Shown here: in pieces, positions 54,735 to 63,357 of the stretch | How the letters are laid out: each line of letters begins with the position of its first letter | Position numbering within the stretch: the stretch's first letter is position 1 | From: Acidobacteriota bacterium | Lineage (GTDB): Bacteria > Acidobacteriota > UBA6911 > RPQK01 > JAJDTT01 | Reading direction: 5' to 3' | Length of the DNA stretch: 64,000 nt | Assembly (NCBI GenBank): GCA_028874215.1 | Contig: JAPPLF010000092.1 | Span: forward strand, 1 to 64,000 | Notes under the pieces: model-generated | Databases searched by the model: none | What the model was told of the DNA's origin: nothing | What the model saw: the letters and a program-made list of their open reading frames with translations, nothing else | Made by a program: the position numbers and the translations under genes

Positions 54735-56177
54735 TCAGGGACGAAATCGAAACGCATAGATTCCCGCGTCCCTCAGGCGCACCCGCAACCGGACGGGAAT
54801 GTCGGCCAGGCTGGAGAGGTCGGCGCCGGACTTCCATTGCACCACGCCGCCGATGCGATCGCCGACCAGGGGAAGGCAGTCTTCCAATCGGAATCCTTCC
54901 AACGCCTCACCCTGCTGGTTCCGGATCTCCACCTGTATGGCGCCTCCGCCGCTGGTCTTGTAGTTCAGCTCCAGTTCCTTGCCCCGGAAGAGCAGAGGAT
55001 GAGTCGTGAATTCTCCCCAGCCTTCGTAGGGCCCGTCCACCGAGACGAAGCCGTCGGTGCGAAGCGTGGCCCGCCGGATCCGGCTCTCCCGGTCCCGGTA
55101 GAGATCCGAGTAGTAGAGCGAGAGTTCCCCGGGTCCGGTCCGGATCACACCCTGTCCCACGATGGGATTGCGGTCCAGCCAGTTGCGCTCGTCTGGCCCC
55201 GGGGTGAGGTAGGGCTCCCGAAAGGTCCTCTCCCACCGGATTCCATCCCTGCTGTAGACGAACCGCACGTCGGAAAGGCCCGGGTACGGAGCGCCCGGAT
55301 ACGACCGGTCGGTATACAGAATCATGGGAAACATGAAGAAGGCGGAAGCGGCCCGGGAATACTTGACCGCCGCGTTGGTGTAGAGATGGAAGTCGGGAGG
55401 ATCCTGCTCGTCAGCGGTGAAAACCAGCTTCGGTTCGGTCCAGTGGAGAAAATCGGAGGACTCGGACCGGCGGATGGCCCGGCGGCCCCCTTTGAACGCT
55501 CCGGGCACCGACGGATCGACCCCCCTGAGGTAGATGACGTAGCGCTCCCGTTCGTCGTCCCAGAGCAGAGTGTTGTGGCTGTCGAAGGGGCCGTTGGACA
55601 ACAGGGGATTCGTCGCCACCGGCGTCCAGCGGATGCCGTCGGGAGAGACGAACCCGGAGATGCCGTTGACCCGGGAGATCATCTTGTAGCGGGTGCTGCT
55701 CCCCGGATCCTGATTCGGGTCCAGCAGGACGCTGATGTTGGTGAAGTCCTCGGGCGCCCCCAGGATGTTGTTGTCCGTGGAACCCTCGAATTCAAATCGC
55801 CCCAGACTCGGTTTCTCCCAGACGATCCCGTCCCGGCTCTCGGCATAGCAGGTCAGCACCGTGTCCCCGGGAGCGTCGACGCGAGGATCTCCGATGGAGA
55901 CCCGGTACCACATGCGAAACCGGCCGCCGTCCTTCAAAACGGACGTGTAGTGGAGGCTTTTCCCCTCCCAGGGACGTTCGCACCGAATCACGGTCTCGCG
56001 GGGAACCGGCCGGTGCAGGGTCAGCTCCACGCCCTCGCTGTGGTCGAACCACGACTCGTCCAGCAGCAATTGGCGCCGGCTTCCCACGTCGAGCGGTTCC
56101 CGGACCTCCGGTGTCGGCGAGCAGGCGGAAGGCGCCAGCAGCCCGAGCAGGATCAGCAATTTCCCAACATTTCGCAT
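54735..56177 (-). CDS. Glycosidase-like (GH32/GH43-type) propeller lipoprotein
   Basis: The 480-residue protein begins MRNVGKLLILLGLLAPSAC, a lipoprotein signal with Cys19. The rest looks like a five-bladed propeller: RQLLLDESWFDHSEGVEL, then repeats with FRMWYR, CYAESRDGIVWEKPSLG and FVYSRDGIRWERTFREP, and an end with a beta-sandwich. Such proteins are often labelled glycosyl hydrolase family 32-like but are uncharacterised. Candidate catalytic Asp/Glu cannot be fixed here. ATG 56177 has AAGAGG 8-9 bases before it. It shares strand and probably transcript with the dehydratase gene (76-bp gap). Confidence 0.68.
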   Translation of the reverse strand: MRNVGKLLILLGLLAPSACSPTPEVREPLDVGSRRQLLLDESWFDHSEGVELTLHRPVPRETVIRCERPWEGKSLHYTSVLKDGGRFRMWYRVSIGDPRVDAPGDTVLTCYAESRDGIVWEKPSLGRFEFEGSTDNNILGAPEDFTNISVLLDPNQDPGSSTRYKMISRVNGISGFVSPDGIRWTPVATNPLLSNGPFDSHNTLLWDDERERYVIYLRGVDPSVPGAFKGGRRAIRRSESSDFLHWTEPKLVFTADEQDPPDFHLYTNAAVKYSRAASAFFMFPMILYTDRSYPGAPYPGLSDVRFVYSRDGIRWERTFREPYLTPGPDERNWLDRNPIVGQGVIRTGPGELSLYYSDLYRDRESRIRRATLRTDGFVSVDGPYEGWGEFTTHPLLFRGKELELNYKTSGGGAIQVEIRNQQGEALEGFRLEDCLPLVGDRIGGVVQWKSGADLSSLADIPVRLRVRLRDAGIYAFRFRP

Positions 56178-56262
56178 GCTTTTGCCTCTTGCCATTTGAG
56201 TTCCCAGTCTACTACGACCCACCAGTCGGAAATCACGCCAAGAATCGGTATTGGATGAAGAG

Positions 56263-57600
56263 TTAGCCGCTCTCTACCGCTGTTTCCCAAAGTAGTCGGA
56301 TTGGCACGGCATAGAGACGGTCACCAAACCGGGTGCACATCTCTCCGTCGTACACGACCACACCTCCCGTGAAACGGTTTCCCAGTACCGCCTTCAGCTT
56401 GCGGAGACCTCGGAAGTCTGCTTGGGTGACGGTTGCTCCGGCCTTGATCTCCACTCCCGCAACGGCCATTGCCCCGCGCTCGATGACGATGTCCACCTCG
56501 ACCTGGTCTCTGTCCCGGTAGTGGAAGAACTGCAGGGGAACCGGATGCCAACTGGCTTGCCGCCTCAATTCCTGGAAGACGAAAGTTTCAAGCAGTTGAC
56601 CCAGCAGTGTCCGGTCGGCCGAGAGCGAGACCGGGTCCGCGCCAAGAAGCGCACAGGCAAGACCCGTGTCTCCGATATGGAGCTTCGGTGTCTTGATCAG
56701 TCGGCTCAGACGATTGCTGTACCACGCCGGAAGCCTCTCCAACAGGAATACTCTCTCAAGCAGTGCAACGTAGTTTCGTATGGTCGGCCGGCTGAGCTGG
56801 AACGGAGCGGCCAAGTTGCTTACGTTGAACAGTTGCGCCGTTTGCACGGCTGCCAAAGTAAGCAGCCTCGGAAGCGCTTCCAGCGTGCTGATCCGGGCCA
56901 AGTCAGGGACATCTCGCTGCGTTTGCGCATCGAGGTAGTTGCTGTACCAGTTTGTCCGCCGACGTCCGGTCGGCCGAGCGAGCGCGGCAGGATATCCCCC
57001 GGAAACGATGCGGTCGGCCAACTTTCGGCCCAGCCGTTCGATCGGCCGGATCCTGAACCGTCCTCCGAAAAGGGTGTCAAGGAACCCGGGAGACCTGTCC
57101 ACCGCAAAACCGGCAGCAGATCGTCCTTCGATTTCAGATTGAGCCAGCGGATGCAAACGGACGATTTCCAACCGACCCGCCAACGAGTCCTGGATCGTCG
57201 GAACCTGGAGCACATTGGTCGAGCCTGTCAAAACGAAACGGCCCGGCACCCGTCTGCGATCGACCTGCATCTTCAAAGCGGTAAAGAGTGCGGGGACCCG
57301 TTGTATCTCGTCCAGGATGACGCGTTCGGGAAGATCGGCGACAAAGCCTATGGGGTCAGCCTGGGCGCCGGCGCGTGCATCGTCGTCGTCGAAGTTGACA
57401 TAGGTGTAATCCCGCCGTCCGGGGACCAGGATGCTCGGTGGACGACCGTGCCAAGTCAGATGTTTCGGAGCACAAACCATCTGGGCCAGCGTCGTCTTGC
57501 CGCACTGGCGCGGGCCCTGGATCAGGACGACGGGCGAATCCTCCAGCGCTTCGGTCAGCAATCGCTCGGCATGACGTGGATAGAATGCAGGTTCGACCAT
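56263..57600 (-). CDS. AAA ATPase with DUF4143 domain
   Basis: The 445-residue protein has Walker A QGPRQCGKTTLAQ (about 28-40), Walker B RVILDEIQRV (93-102), sensor LTGSTN and a C-terminal DUF4143 nuclease-like domain (VEVDIVIERGAMAVAGVEIKAG). The last motif resembles the PD-(D/E)xK fold (D...E-x-K). The role of this family is unknown; transfer between genomes is common. Its ATG at 57600 directly touches four 23-bp tandem repeats, so no room is left for a normal ribosome-binding site. No close partner gene is seen. Confidence 0.88.
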   Translation of the reverse strand: MVEPAFYPRHAERLLTEALEDSPVVLIQGPRQCGKTTLAQMVCAPKHLTWHGRPPSILVPGRRDYTYVNFDDDDARAGAQADPIGFVADLPERVILDEIQRVPALFTALKMQVDRRRVPGRFVLTGSTNVLQVPTIQDSLAGRLEIVRLHPLAQSEIEGRSAAGFAVDRSPGFLDTLFGGRFRIRPIERLGRKLADRIVSGGYPAALARPTGRRRTNWYSNYLDAQTQRDVPDLARISTLEALPRLLTLAAVQTAQLFNVSNLAAPFQLSRPTIRNYVALLERVFLLERLPAWYSNRLSRLIKTPKLHIGDTGLACALLGADPVSLSADRTLLGQLLETFVFQELRRQASWHPVPLQFFHYRDRDQVEVDIVIERGAMAVAGVEIKAGATVTQADFRGLRKLKAVLGNRFTGGVVVYDGEMCTRFGDRLYAVPIRLLWETAVESG

Positions 57601-57692
57601 CGGCAGATTGCAACTTTCACATACGGCAGATTGAAAGTTTCAAGCACGGCAGATTGTAACTTTTATATGCGGCAGATTGAAAGTGTCCTGCA
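57601..57692 (-). repeat. Four 23-bp tandem repeats abutting the DUF4143 ATPase start codon
   Basis: Units begin at 57601, 57624, 57647 and 57670, each with CGGCAGATTG followed by 13 variable bases. Units 1 and 3 continue with AACTTT, units 2 and 4 with AAAGT, so the array alternates as 46-bp pairs. The change creates inverted repeats such as AACTTTCA...TGAAAGTT across units 1 and 2. On the gene strand each unit ends CAATCTGCCG, and the last is followed directly by ATG. There are no spacers between units, so it is not a CRISPR array. Confidence 0.9.
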
Positions 57693-57994
57693 AGATCGCG
57701 TCGATTTTTGATCATTGATTGGTCGACGGGAGCCATCACTGGGCCGAGTGCACTCTCCTGCCACGGCGGCCATCGGCGAGCGTCGAGGCGGGATGTGGGT
57801 TCGCAAGTAGCGACGTGGATTGCGAACGTACGATGCAAGTCGTACATTGGTCGGCCATTGATATTGAGAAACGGTCGTGCGGCCGCTTGGGATGGCGAAC
57901 CGGTTGGTACGAGAACCGGAGAATCCCGAACACGCGTAAACCGAACTTGCCAAGTGGCGCATTCTGCAACGGTCAGTGTGGGGTAGGGAATCCG
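57693..57994. other. 302-bp stretch between repeats and nucleoside hydrolase
   Basis: No gene or RNA was recognised. The plus-strand frame is open through it into the nucleoside hydrolase gene, but it has no protein-like pattern before the signal peptide at 57995. Confidence 0.4.
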
Positions 57995-59026
57995 ATGATG
58001 CGTGGAGTCGTTGCTCTTCTCCTGACGGCCGCTGTCTGGCTCCATGGGGACCTCTTTGGCGCACTGTTGGCGCAGGAAACCGACGAACCGGTGCGGCTGA
58101 TCTACGACACCGACATGGGGAACGACGTCGACGACGCCATGGCGCTTGCCGTCATTCACGCGCTTCAGGACCGGGGAGAATGCCGGTTGCTTGCCGTGAC
58201 CGTCAGCAAGGACAACTTCTATGCGGCCGCCTACTGCGATCTGCTCAATCACTACTACGGGAGACCCGGAGTCCCCATAGGGATCGTCCGAAATGGTCCC
58301 ACGCCGTTGGATGGCCGGTACGTTCGCCAAATCTGCGAAGCCGGGGATCAAGGCAGGTTGCGGTATGCTCGATCTCTGACTCGTCCCGGCGAGGTGGAGG
58401 AGGCCACCCCCTTGCTGCGGCGGACATTGGCGGGTCAGCCCGATCGATCGGTGGTCATGCTCCAGGTGGGTTTCTCCACCAACCTGGCCCGTCTCCTCGA
58501 TTCTCCACCCGACCGATACTCCCCGCTTCAAGGAAGAGATCTGGCGGCCAGGAAGATCCGCCTGCTCTCCATGGTGGCGGGCAGCTTCGGTCAGCCCGGG
58601 CCGAAGGATAGGCGGGAGTACAACGTCTACAAGGATCTGCCGTCCGCACGAAAGCTCTTCGACGCCTGGCCCACGCCCATCGTCGTGAGCGCCTACGAGG
58701 TGGGAATGGCCATCCGTTACCCTGGAGAGCGCATGCGGCGAGAGGCCGGCGCCGCCGTGGGCCATCCCGTCCGCGAAGCCTACCGGTTGTACGTCCCAAA
58801 CCTTCCGGACCGTCCCACCTGGGATCTGACCAGCGTCCTTTACGGGGTGCGCCCCGGACGCGATGACTTCCGGATCTCGGAACCGGGGGAGGTGACCCTC
58901 GATCCGGTAGGCCGGACCCGTTTCGAGCCGGGCGGCCACGGGCGCCATCGGCATTTGAAGATCGACGAGCGGCAGGTTCCTCGAATCCGCGAACTGCTTG
59001 TGGAGTTGGTCGAGCATATGCCGTAA
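57995..59026 (+). CDS. Secreted inosine/uridine-preferring-type nucleoside hydrolase
   Basis: The 343-residue protein has a signal peptide (VVALLLTAAVWLHGDLFGALLA) and the family calcium site DTDMGNDVDDAMAL (38-51). Further motifs include LQVGFSTNLARLL and the C-terminal FEPGGHGRHR. These enzymes split the N-glycosidic bond of nucleosides to base and ribose. The export signal suggests periplasmic or outside nucleoside use, or a related sugar amide. ATG 57995 is chosen for the signal peptide. Confidence 0.85.
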   Translation: MMRGVVALLLTAAVWLHGDLFGALLAQETDEPVRLIYDTDMGNDVDDAMALAVIHALQDRGECRLLAVTVSKDNFYAAAYCDLLNHYYGRPGVPIGIVRNGPTPLDGRYVRQICEAGDQGRLRYARSLTRPGEVEEATPLLRRTLAGQPDRSVVMLQVGFSTNLARLLDSPPDRYSPLQGRDLAARKIRLLSMVAGSFGQPGPKDRREYNVYKDLPSARKLFDAWPTPIVVSAYEVGMAIRYPGERMRREAGAAVGHPVREAYRLYVPNLPDRPTWDLTSVLYGVRPGRDDFRISEPGEVTLDPVGRTRFEPGGHGRHRHLKIDERQVPRIRELLVELVEHMP

Positions 59027-59161
59027 TCCGCGCCCGGTTTCCGGTACCGGTGAGCTCAAATACGCCGTAGATCCAGGCACAGCATCAGAGATTCGGGTTA
59101 AACTACTTTCGAACGCTGTGGTTGGCGCTCACGGTTTTTTTCTGGAGGAGACAGGTCCGTC

Positions 59162-59730
59162 ATGAATTTTCGTTGTCTCACCGCAGTGGCCTCCGCCGCC
59201 TGCCTGCCGCTCTCGAGCGGCTACGCCCTTACCCCTGCCGCGCAGGCTGCCGGCTCCATGCCCATCGGCGAACCCTTCCAGATTCAGGCGCCCCCGGAAT
59301 TACCCCCCGTCCACTTTCCCGCAGACAACCCGCCGACGGTCGAGTCCAACTCCCTGGGCCGCGGCCTCGACGACGTCAAGAATTTCTCGCAGGAACGGAA
59401 GGGCCTGACGGCCTTTCCGGAGACTCCGGCCGGCGAGATCCCTCCCGGAGTGGGAGCGCTCGTCTGATCGCAGCTCTCGGAGGAGATCCACGGGATACGG
59501 CAAAGCGCAGATTCCTGGAAGAGTTGGACAATTTCGTTCTCTTCCATCTGGGATCGGACGCCCGGGTCGAAGTCGGATCGGGCGAAGGCGGCCTCTCGGT
59601 AGAGATCAGCCATCTTCGTGTGAAAAGCTTTCGCCTGGAGTTGCCCTGGGAGCGGGTGCAGGACTTGGCCGGTGACGACGAACTGCTGGAAGATTTCCTG
59701 CTCGACCAGCTGACGATCCACCGGAGGTAG
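59162..59730 (+). pseudogene. Probable frameshifted gene for a small secreted protein
   Basis: Frame 59162-59467 codes 101 residues with a signal-like start (LTAVASAACLPLSSG) and then PPVHFPADNPPTVESNSLGR, which resembles the N-terminus of di-heme cytochrome c peroxidases; but no CxxCH heme motif follows. After a stop at 59465-59467 the shifted frame continues with RLIAALGGDPRDTAKRRFLEE and protein-like sequence to 59730, with no start codon of its own. Joining the two by one shift near 59461 gives a natural reading, so I see one broken gene. A sequencing error or two real short genes remain possible. Confidence 0.5.
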
Positions 59731-59901
59731 CGCCCTGGCGTCCTTGCGCCACGCTGCAGCCCCGTCGAACGGCGGACTCGGAACGGTCGAAAAGGGCGCC
59801 AACCGCGCCGAGCGTTTTCGGCCACGAAACGAGCATGGTTTCGACTCCGGGAGGTTTTTCCGGGGGTCCGCCCGGATCGAAGCGTCCCGGCCGGCATCCA
59901 A

Positions 59902-59958
59902 TTGACAGGCGTATCGCGTTATGTGTAGAACCATCGTACGTTTAAAACGATTGTTTTA
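59902..59958 (+). promoter_or_regulatory. Promoter and TetR-type operator of the efflux operon
   Basis: TTGACA (59902-59907) and TAGAAC (59926-59931) are 18 bp apart. Just past the start site is the inverted repeat TAAAAC-GATT-GTTTTA (59943-59958), ending 11 bases before the tetR ATG. This place and the AAAACG-type sequence fit a TetR operator, so the operon is probably autorepressed. The preceding bases back to 59731 hold no gene. Confidence 0.68.
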
Positions 59959-59969
59959 CCGGGAGAACC

Positions 59970-60626
59970 ATGCTGGCCACCAGGTCCAGGATCCTGAATG
60001 CGGCGGAAGGGCTCTTTGCGGATCGGGGATTCTCTGCGACCTCGGTTCGGATGATCACCTCCCGGGCCAAAGTGAATCTGGCCGCCATGCACTATCATTT
60101 CGGTTCCAAGGATCAACTGATTCAGGAACTCTTCGCCCTTCGGCTGTCTCCTCTCAATCGGCAGCGCCTGGCGCTCCTGGACCGTTGCCAGGCAGGCGGC
60201 GGTGCGGGGGAGCCCTCCCTGGAACAGATCCTGGAGGCGTTCGTACGACCTCCGGTACAACTGATCCGGGATCCGGAGAGGGGCGGCATGCGTTTCATGC
60301 AGCTTCTCTCCCGGGCCTTCAACTCGCCCGACGGAGCGATTCGGGAGATGATTTATGGACAGTTCGCCGAAGTGATCGAGCGTTTTTCCGGCGCGCTGGG
60401 TCCAAGGCTGCCCCATCTTTCCAGGGAAGAAGCGTTCTGGAGATTCCATTTCATGGTAGGGGCAATGTCCCATACGCTTCACGTGATCGCCGACTGGAAG
60501 AATCTGGAGAACCTTTTTCTGGATGTTCCGGAACCGTCCCAGGTGGACGAGGTCGTCGACCGACTGGTTTCGTTTCTGGCAGCCGGCTTTCGGACTCCGA
60601 TTCCATCACGGGAAAACTGCAGATGA
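59970..60626 (+). CDS. TetR-family transcriptional repressor
   Basis: The 218-residue protein has the TetR DNA-binding domain: RSRILNAAEGLFADRGFSATSV then the recognition helix region NLAAMHYHFGSKDQLIQEL (about 37-55). The C-terminal ligand domain resembles the UrtR/NalC-like efflux regulators. It is the first gene of the operon and overlaps the efflux gene (ATGA), so it controls its own message through the operator upstream. Ligand unknown, perhaps a lipophilic toxin or antibiotic. Confidence 0.92.
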   Translation: MLATRSRILNAAEGLFADRGFSATSVRMITSRAKVNLAAMHYHFGSKDQLIQELFALRLSPLNRQRLALLDRCQAGGGAGEPSLEQILEAFVRPPVQLIRDPERGGMRFMQLLSRAFNSPDGAIREMIYGQFAEVIERFSGALGPRLPHLSREEAFWRFHFMVGAMSHTLHVIADWKNLENLFLDVPEPSQVDEVVDRLVSFLAAGFRTPIPSRENCR

Positions 60627-62089
60627 GATCCACTCACTTTCTCTTCCTGGCCATGCTGCTTTCGGGAGCCGCCTGCGTCCGGACCGCCGCACCCCCCGAA
60701 AGGCAGCCGAGTCTGCCGATTCCAGAGGCGTGGGATTCGGGGACGGCAACGGAGGGGCAGGTGGATGTCCATTGGTGGAAACAGTTTCAGGATCCGCAAT
60801 TGGATGCGTTGATCGAGGAAACGCTCCGCCACAATTCTCAACTGCGGGCCGTCGCCGCCCGCTTGGAGACGGCCCTGATCGAGGCCGAGTTCGCCGGCGC
60901 CGACCGGATGCCGTCGGTTGGACTCAGCTTGAACGGGCGCCGTCAGCGGCAGAACTTCATCGGTTTTCCCATACCGGGTTTCGAAGGCCGGGTGCCTCGG
61001 GCCACGTTCACCAACCTGGGCGCCTCCCTGGACATCAACTGGGAAGCGGACCTTTGGGGCAGAATCCGCAGCGGCGAAATCCTGGCCGGTGCTGTCGCCT
61101 CCGCGCATGCGGCGGATCTTGCGGCGGCGAGGCATTCGTTGGCGGGCCAGACGGCCAAGGCTTGGTTCGCCTGTTCGGAGGCGAATCTTCAACTGGCTCT
61201 GGCCCGCGAGATGGTGGCCAGTTTCGAGGCGACCTCTCGGTGGCTCCGAAACCGCTTTGAGGCGGGTCTGGGGCCGGCCCTGGAAATCAGTCTTGTGGAG
61301 GCGGACATTTCTGCCGCCGAATCCGCCATCCATCTCCGCCGCGAGCAGTTGGACCGCGGTATTCGCCAAGTCGAACTCCTGGCGGGACGCTATCCCGACG
61401 GGGATCTTCAAGCTGGAAAAAGCCTTCCCGAGGTTGCCTCCGGTGTTCCGGCCGGTGTCCCCTCGCAGCTCCTGACGCGCCGGCCCGATCTCATCGCGGC
61501 GCAGCGGCGTCTGCTGGCCTCCGATGTGGGAATCGTTCAGGCTCAATCGGCTCTGCACCCCCGCCTGAGTCTCACCACGGCCGGTGGAACAGCCACCAAA
61601 GGTCTGTTGAGCCTGTTGAACGCGGACTTCGCCGTCTGGAGCCTGCTGGGCAACCTGGTCCAGCCCATTTTTCAGGGAGGGCGTCTCAAGCGTCAGGTCG
61701 ACATTGCCCAAGGCCGGTCCCAGGAAATCCTGGAAACCTACGCCGGTGCGGTGCTGCAGGCCTTCGGAGAGGTCGAGACGGCCCTGTCGGTCGAGAGTTT
61801 CCTTAGAGATCGGTTGCGCGAACTGGAGGAATCAGTCGCGGAGGCCGCAACGGCCCGCGAACAGGCCCGGTTTCGCTATCGCCACGGTCTTGGGGACATG
61901 CTGGTGGTGTTGCAGACGGATCGTCGAATCCTCAACTCCAAGAGTCAGATCCTCTCTCTTCAACGACTCCTTCTCGAGAATCGGATCGATCTCCACTTGG
62001 CGCTGGGAGGCGGCTTTGACCCCGGCGCTCCGCCGGGCGCCCCGGGAGCGCTCCTCCCGGTGACTTTTGCCGGAGAGAATGGAAATTGA
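60623..62089 (+). CDS. Outer-membrane factor lipoprotein (OprM/NodT-type)
   Basis: The 488-residue protein has a lipoprotein signal (FLFLAMLLSGAAC, Cys18) and two OEP repeats. It has WWKQFQDPQLDALIEETLRHN near the start and NLVQPIFQGGRLKRQVDIA in the second half, both standard for OprM/NodT channels. It forms the outer-membrane duct of a tripartite efflux pump. Start ATG 60623 overlaps the TetR stop. It is coupled to the adaptor gene by another TGA overlap. Confidence 0.92.
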   Translation: MRSTHFLFLAMLLSGAACVRTAAPPERQPSLPIPEAWDSGTATEGQVDVHWWKQFQDPQLDALIEETLRHNSQLRAVAARLETALIEAEFAGADRMPSVGLSLNGRRQRQNFIGFPIPGFEGRVPRATFTNLGASLDINWEADLWGRIRSGEILAGAVASAHAADLAAARHSLAGQTAKAWFACSEANLQLALAREMVASFEATSRWLRNRFEAGLGPALEISLVEADISAAESAIHLRREQLDRGIRQVELLAGRYPDGDLQAGKSLPEVASGVPAGVPSQLLTRRPDLIAAQRRLLASDVGIVQAQSALHPRLSLTTAGGTATKGLLSLLNADFAVWSLLGNLVQPIFQGGRLKRQVDIAQGRSQEILETYAGAVLQAFGEVETALSVESFLRDRLRELEESVAEAATAREQARFRYRHGLGDMLVVLQTDRRILNSKSQILSLQRLLLENRIDLHLALGGGFDPGAPPGAPGALLPVTFAGENGN

Positions 62090-63273
62090 TCAAGCTTCTG
62101 CTGAAGGTATTGCTGCCCGTGGCGACTTTGGCCGTTGCCTCGGCGTGGGCCTGGAAGATATTCAATGATCGGCCCGTGGTCGAGACTCGCCCTCCGGAGA
62201 TACCGGTCCCGGTGATCCGAGCCGTTCCCGCAGAGCTTCAAACACTCCGCCTGACGGTCGGCTCCCAGGGAACTGTGGCTCCCCGAACCCAGACCACGTT
62301 GTTCCCCGAGATTGCGGGCCGGGTCCTGCAAGTCTCCCCCTCTCTCGCGGACGGGGGCTTCTTCGAGGCGGGCGCTGAGCTTCTCAGGATCGACCCCACG
62401 GACTACCAGCTCCAGGTGGTTCAGGCCGAAGCCCAGATCGCGCAGGCGCAACTTTCCCTGGAGACGGAAGAGGCGCAGGCCGAGGTCGCCCGGAAAGAGT
62501 GGCAGAGTCTGGGAAATGGGGAGGCCAGTCCCCTCTTGCGGCGAGTGCCCCAGATCGCCCGGGCCCGGGCCGCACTCTCATCCGCTCAGGCCGCTTTGGC
62601 CCAGGCCGAACGGAACCTGGAAAAGACCCGGATCAGCGCTCCGTTTGCGGGGCGGGTCCTTCGAAAAAATGTGGATATCGGGCAATACGTGACCCCGGGG
62701 ACTTCCATGGCCACCATCTATTCCGTGGACTATGCGGAGATTCGGCTACCGCTTCCCGACGAGGAGCTGGCGTATGTGGATCTGCCCCTCAGCTACCGCG
62801 GCGACGCCTCGCAGCAGCGCCAACCCGTCGTCCGGTTGCGGTCCGAGTTCGGCCAGCGGAACCACTCCTGGGCCGGGAGAATCGTGCGGACCGATGGGAC
62901 CATCGATCCTCAGACCCGGATGATCCACGCCATCGCTCAGGTTGCCGATCCTTATGGCCGGGGCCCCGATCCGGATCGTCCCCCTCTCGCCGTGGGCATG
63001 TTCGTGGAAGCTGAAATCCAGGGCCGTTTGATGCGGGATGTCGTCGCGTTGCCCCGGGCGGCCCTTCGGGGCGAGGACCAGGTGCTGGTCGTGGACCCGG
63101 AATCCAAGCTCCGCTTCCGCCGCGTCAACGTCGTGCGCCTGGAACGGGAGAGGGTGCTCATCGATTCCGGTCTCAAGGAGGGTGAACTGGTCTCTCTGGC
63201 CACACTGACCACGGTCGTCGACGGCATGAAGGTCCAGGTTCAGCAGGATTCCAGCCCCCAGGAGTCACCATGA
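62086..63273 (+). CDS. RND efflux periplasmic adaptor (MFP/HlyD)
   Basis: The 395-residue adaptor has one N-terminal anchor helix, a barrel-sandwich part (VGSQGTVAPRTQTTLFPEIA), a helical hairpin (about 115-180), then RISAPFAGRV-like TRISAPFAGRVLRKNVDIGQ, and a beta-barrel and membrane-proximal end. It links an inner-membrane pump with the channel. TTG at 62086 overlaps the channel stop. The expected pump gene should start at 63270 but is cut off after nine codons. Confidence 0.9.
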   Translation: MIKLLLKVLLPVATLAVASAWAWKIFNDRPVVETRPPEIPVPVIRAVPAELQTLRLTVGSQGTVAPRTQTTLFPEIAGRVLQVSPSLADGGFFEAGAELLRIDPTDYQLQVVQAEAQIAQAQLSLETEEAQAEVARKEWQSLGNGEASPLLRRVPQIARARAALSSAQAALAQAERNLEKTRISAPFAGRVLRKNVDIGQYVTPGTSMATIYSVDYAEIRLPLPDEELAYVDLPLSYRGDASQQRQPVVRLRSEFGQRNHSWAGRIVRTDGTIDPQTRMIHAIAQVADPYGRGPDPDRPPLAVGMFVEAEIQGRLMRDVVALPRAALRGEDQVLVVDPESKLRFRRVNVVRLERERVLIDSGLKEGELVSLATLTTVVDGMKVQVQQDSSPQESP

Positions 63274-63299
63274 CGGGGCTGCATCGTACGGTTTCGTAA
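63270..63299 (+). pseudogene. Nine-codon stub where the RND pump gene should start
   Basis: ATG at 63270 overlaps the adaptor stop (ATGA), with GGAG 5 bases before it. It codes MTGLHRTVS and then TAA at 63297-63299. Inner-membrane RND pump genes often start in this place with MTGL-like sequence. The pump reading frame is absent from the next 700 bases, where a GPP34 gene starts, so I read this as the remnant of a lost or truncated pump gene. Confidence 0.5.
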
Positions 63300-63357
63300 C
63301 TGGCCGGCGTCAGGCGGACACACTGCTATTGCGGCAACCGATCAGGATTGGAAGGTT

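Noticed and set aside
57601-57692. CRISPR-like array.
   Set aside because: The 23-bp units are directly joined, with no unique spacers, and no cas genes are present.
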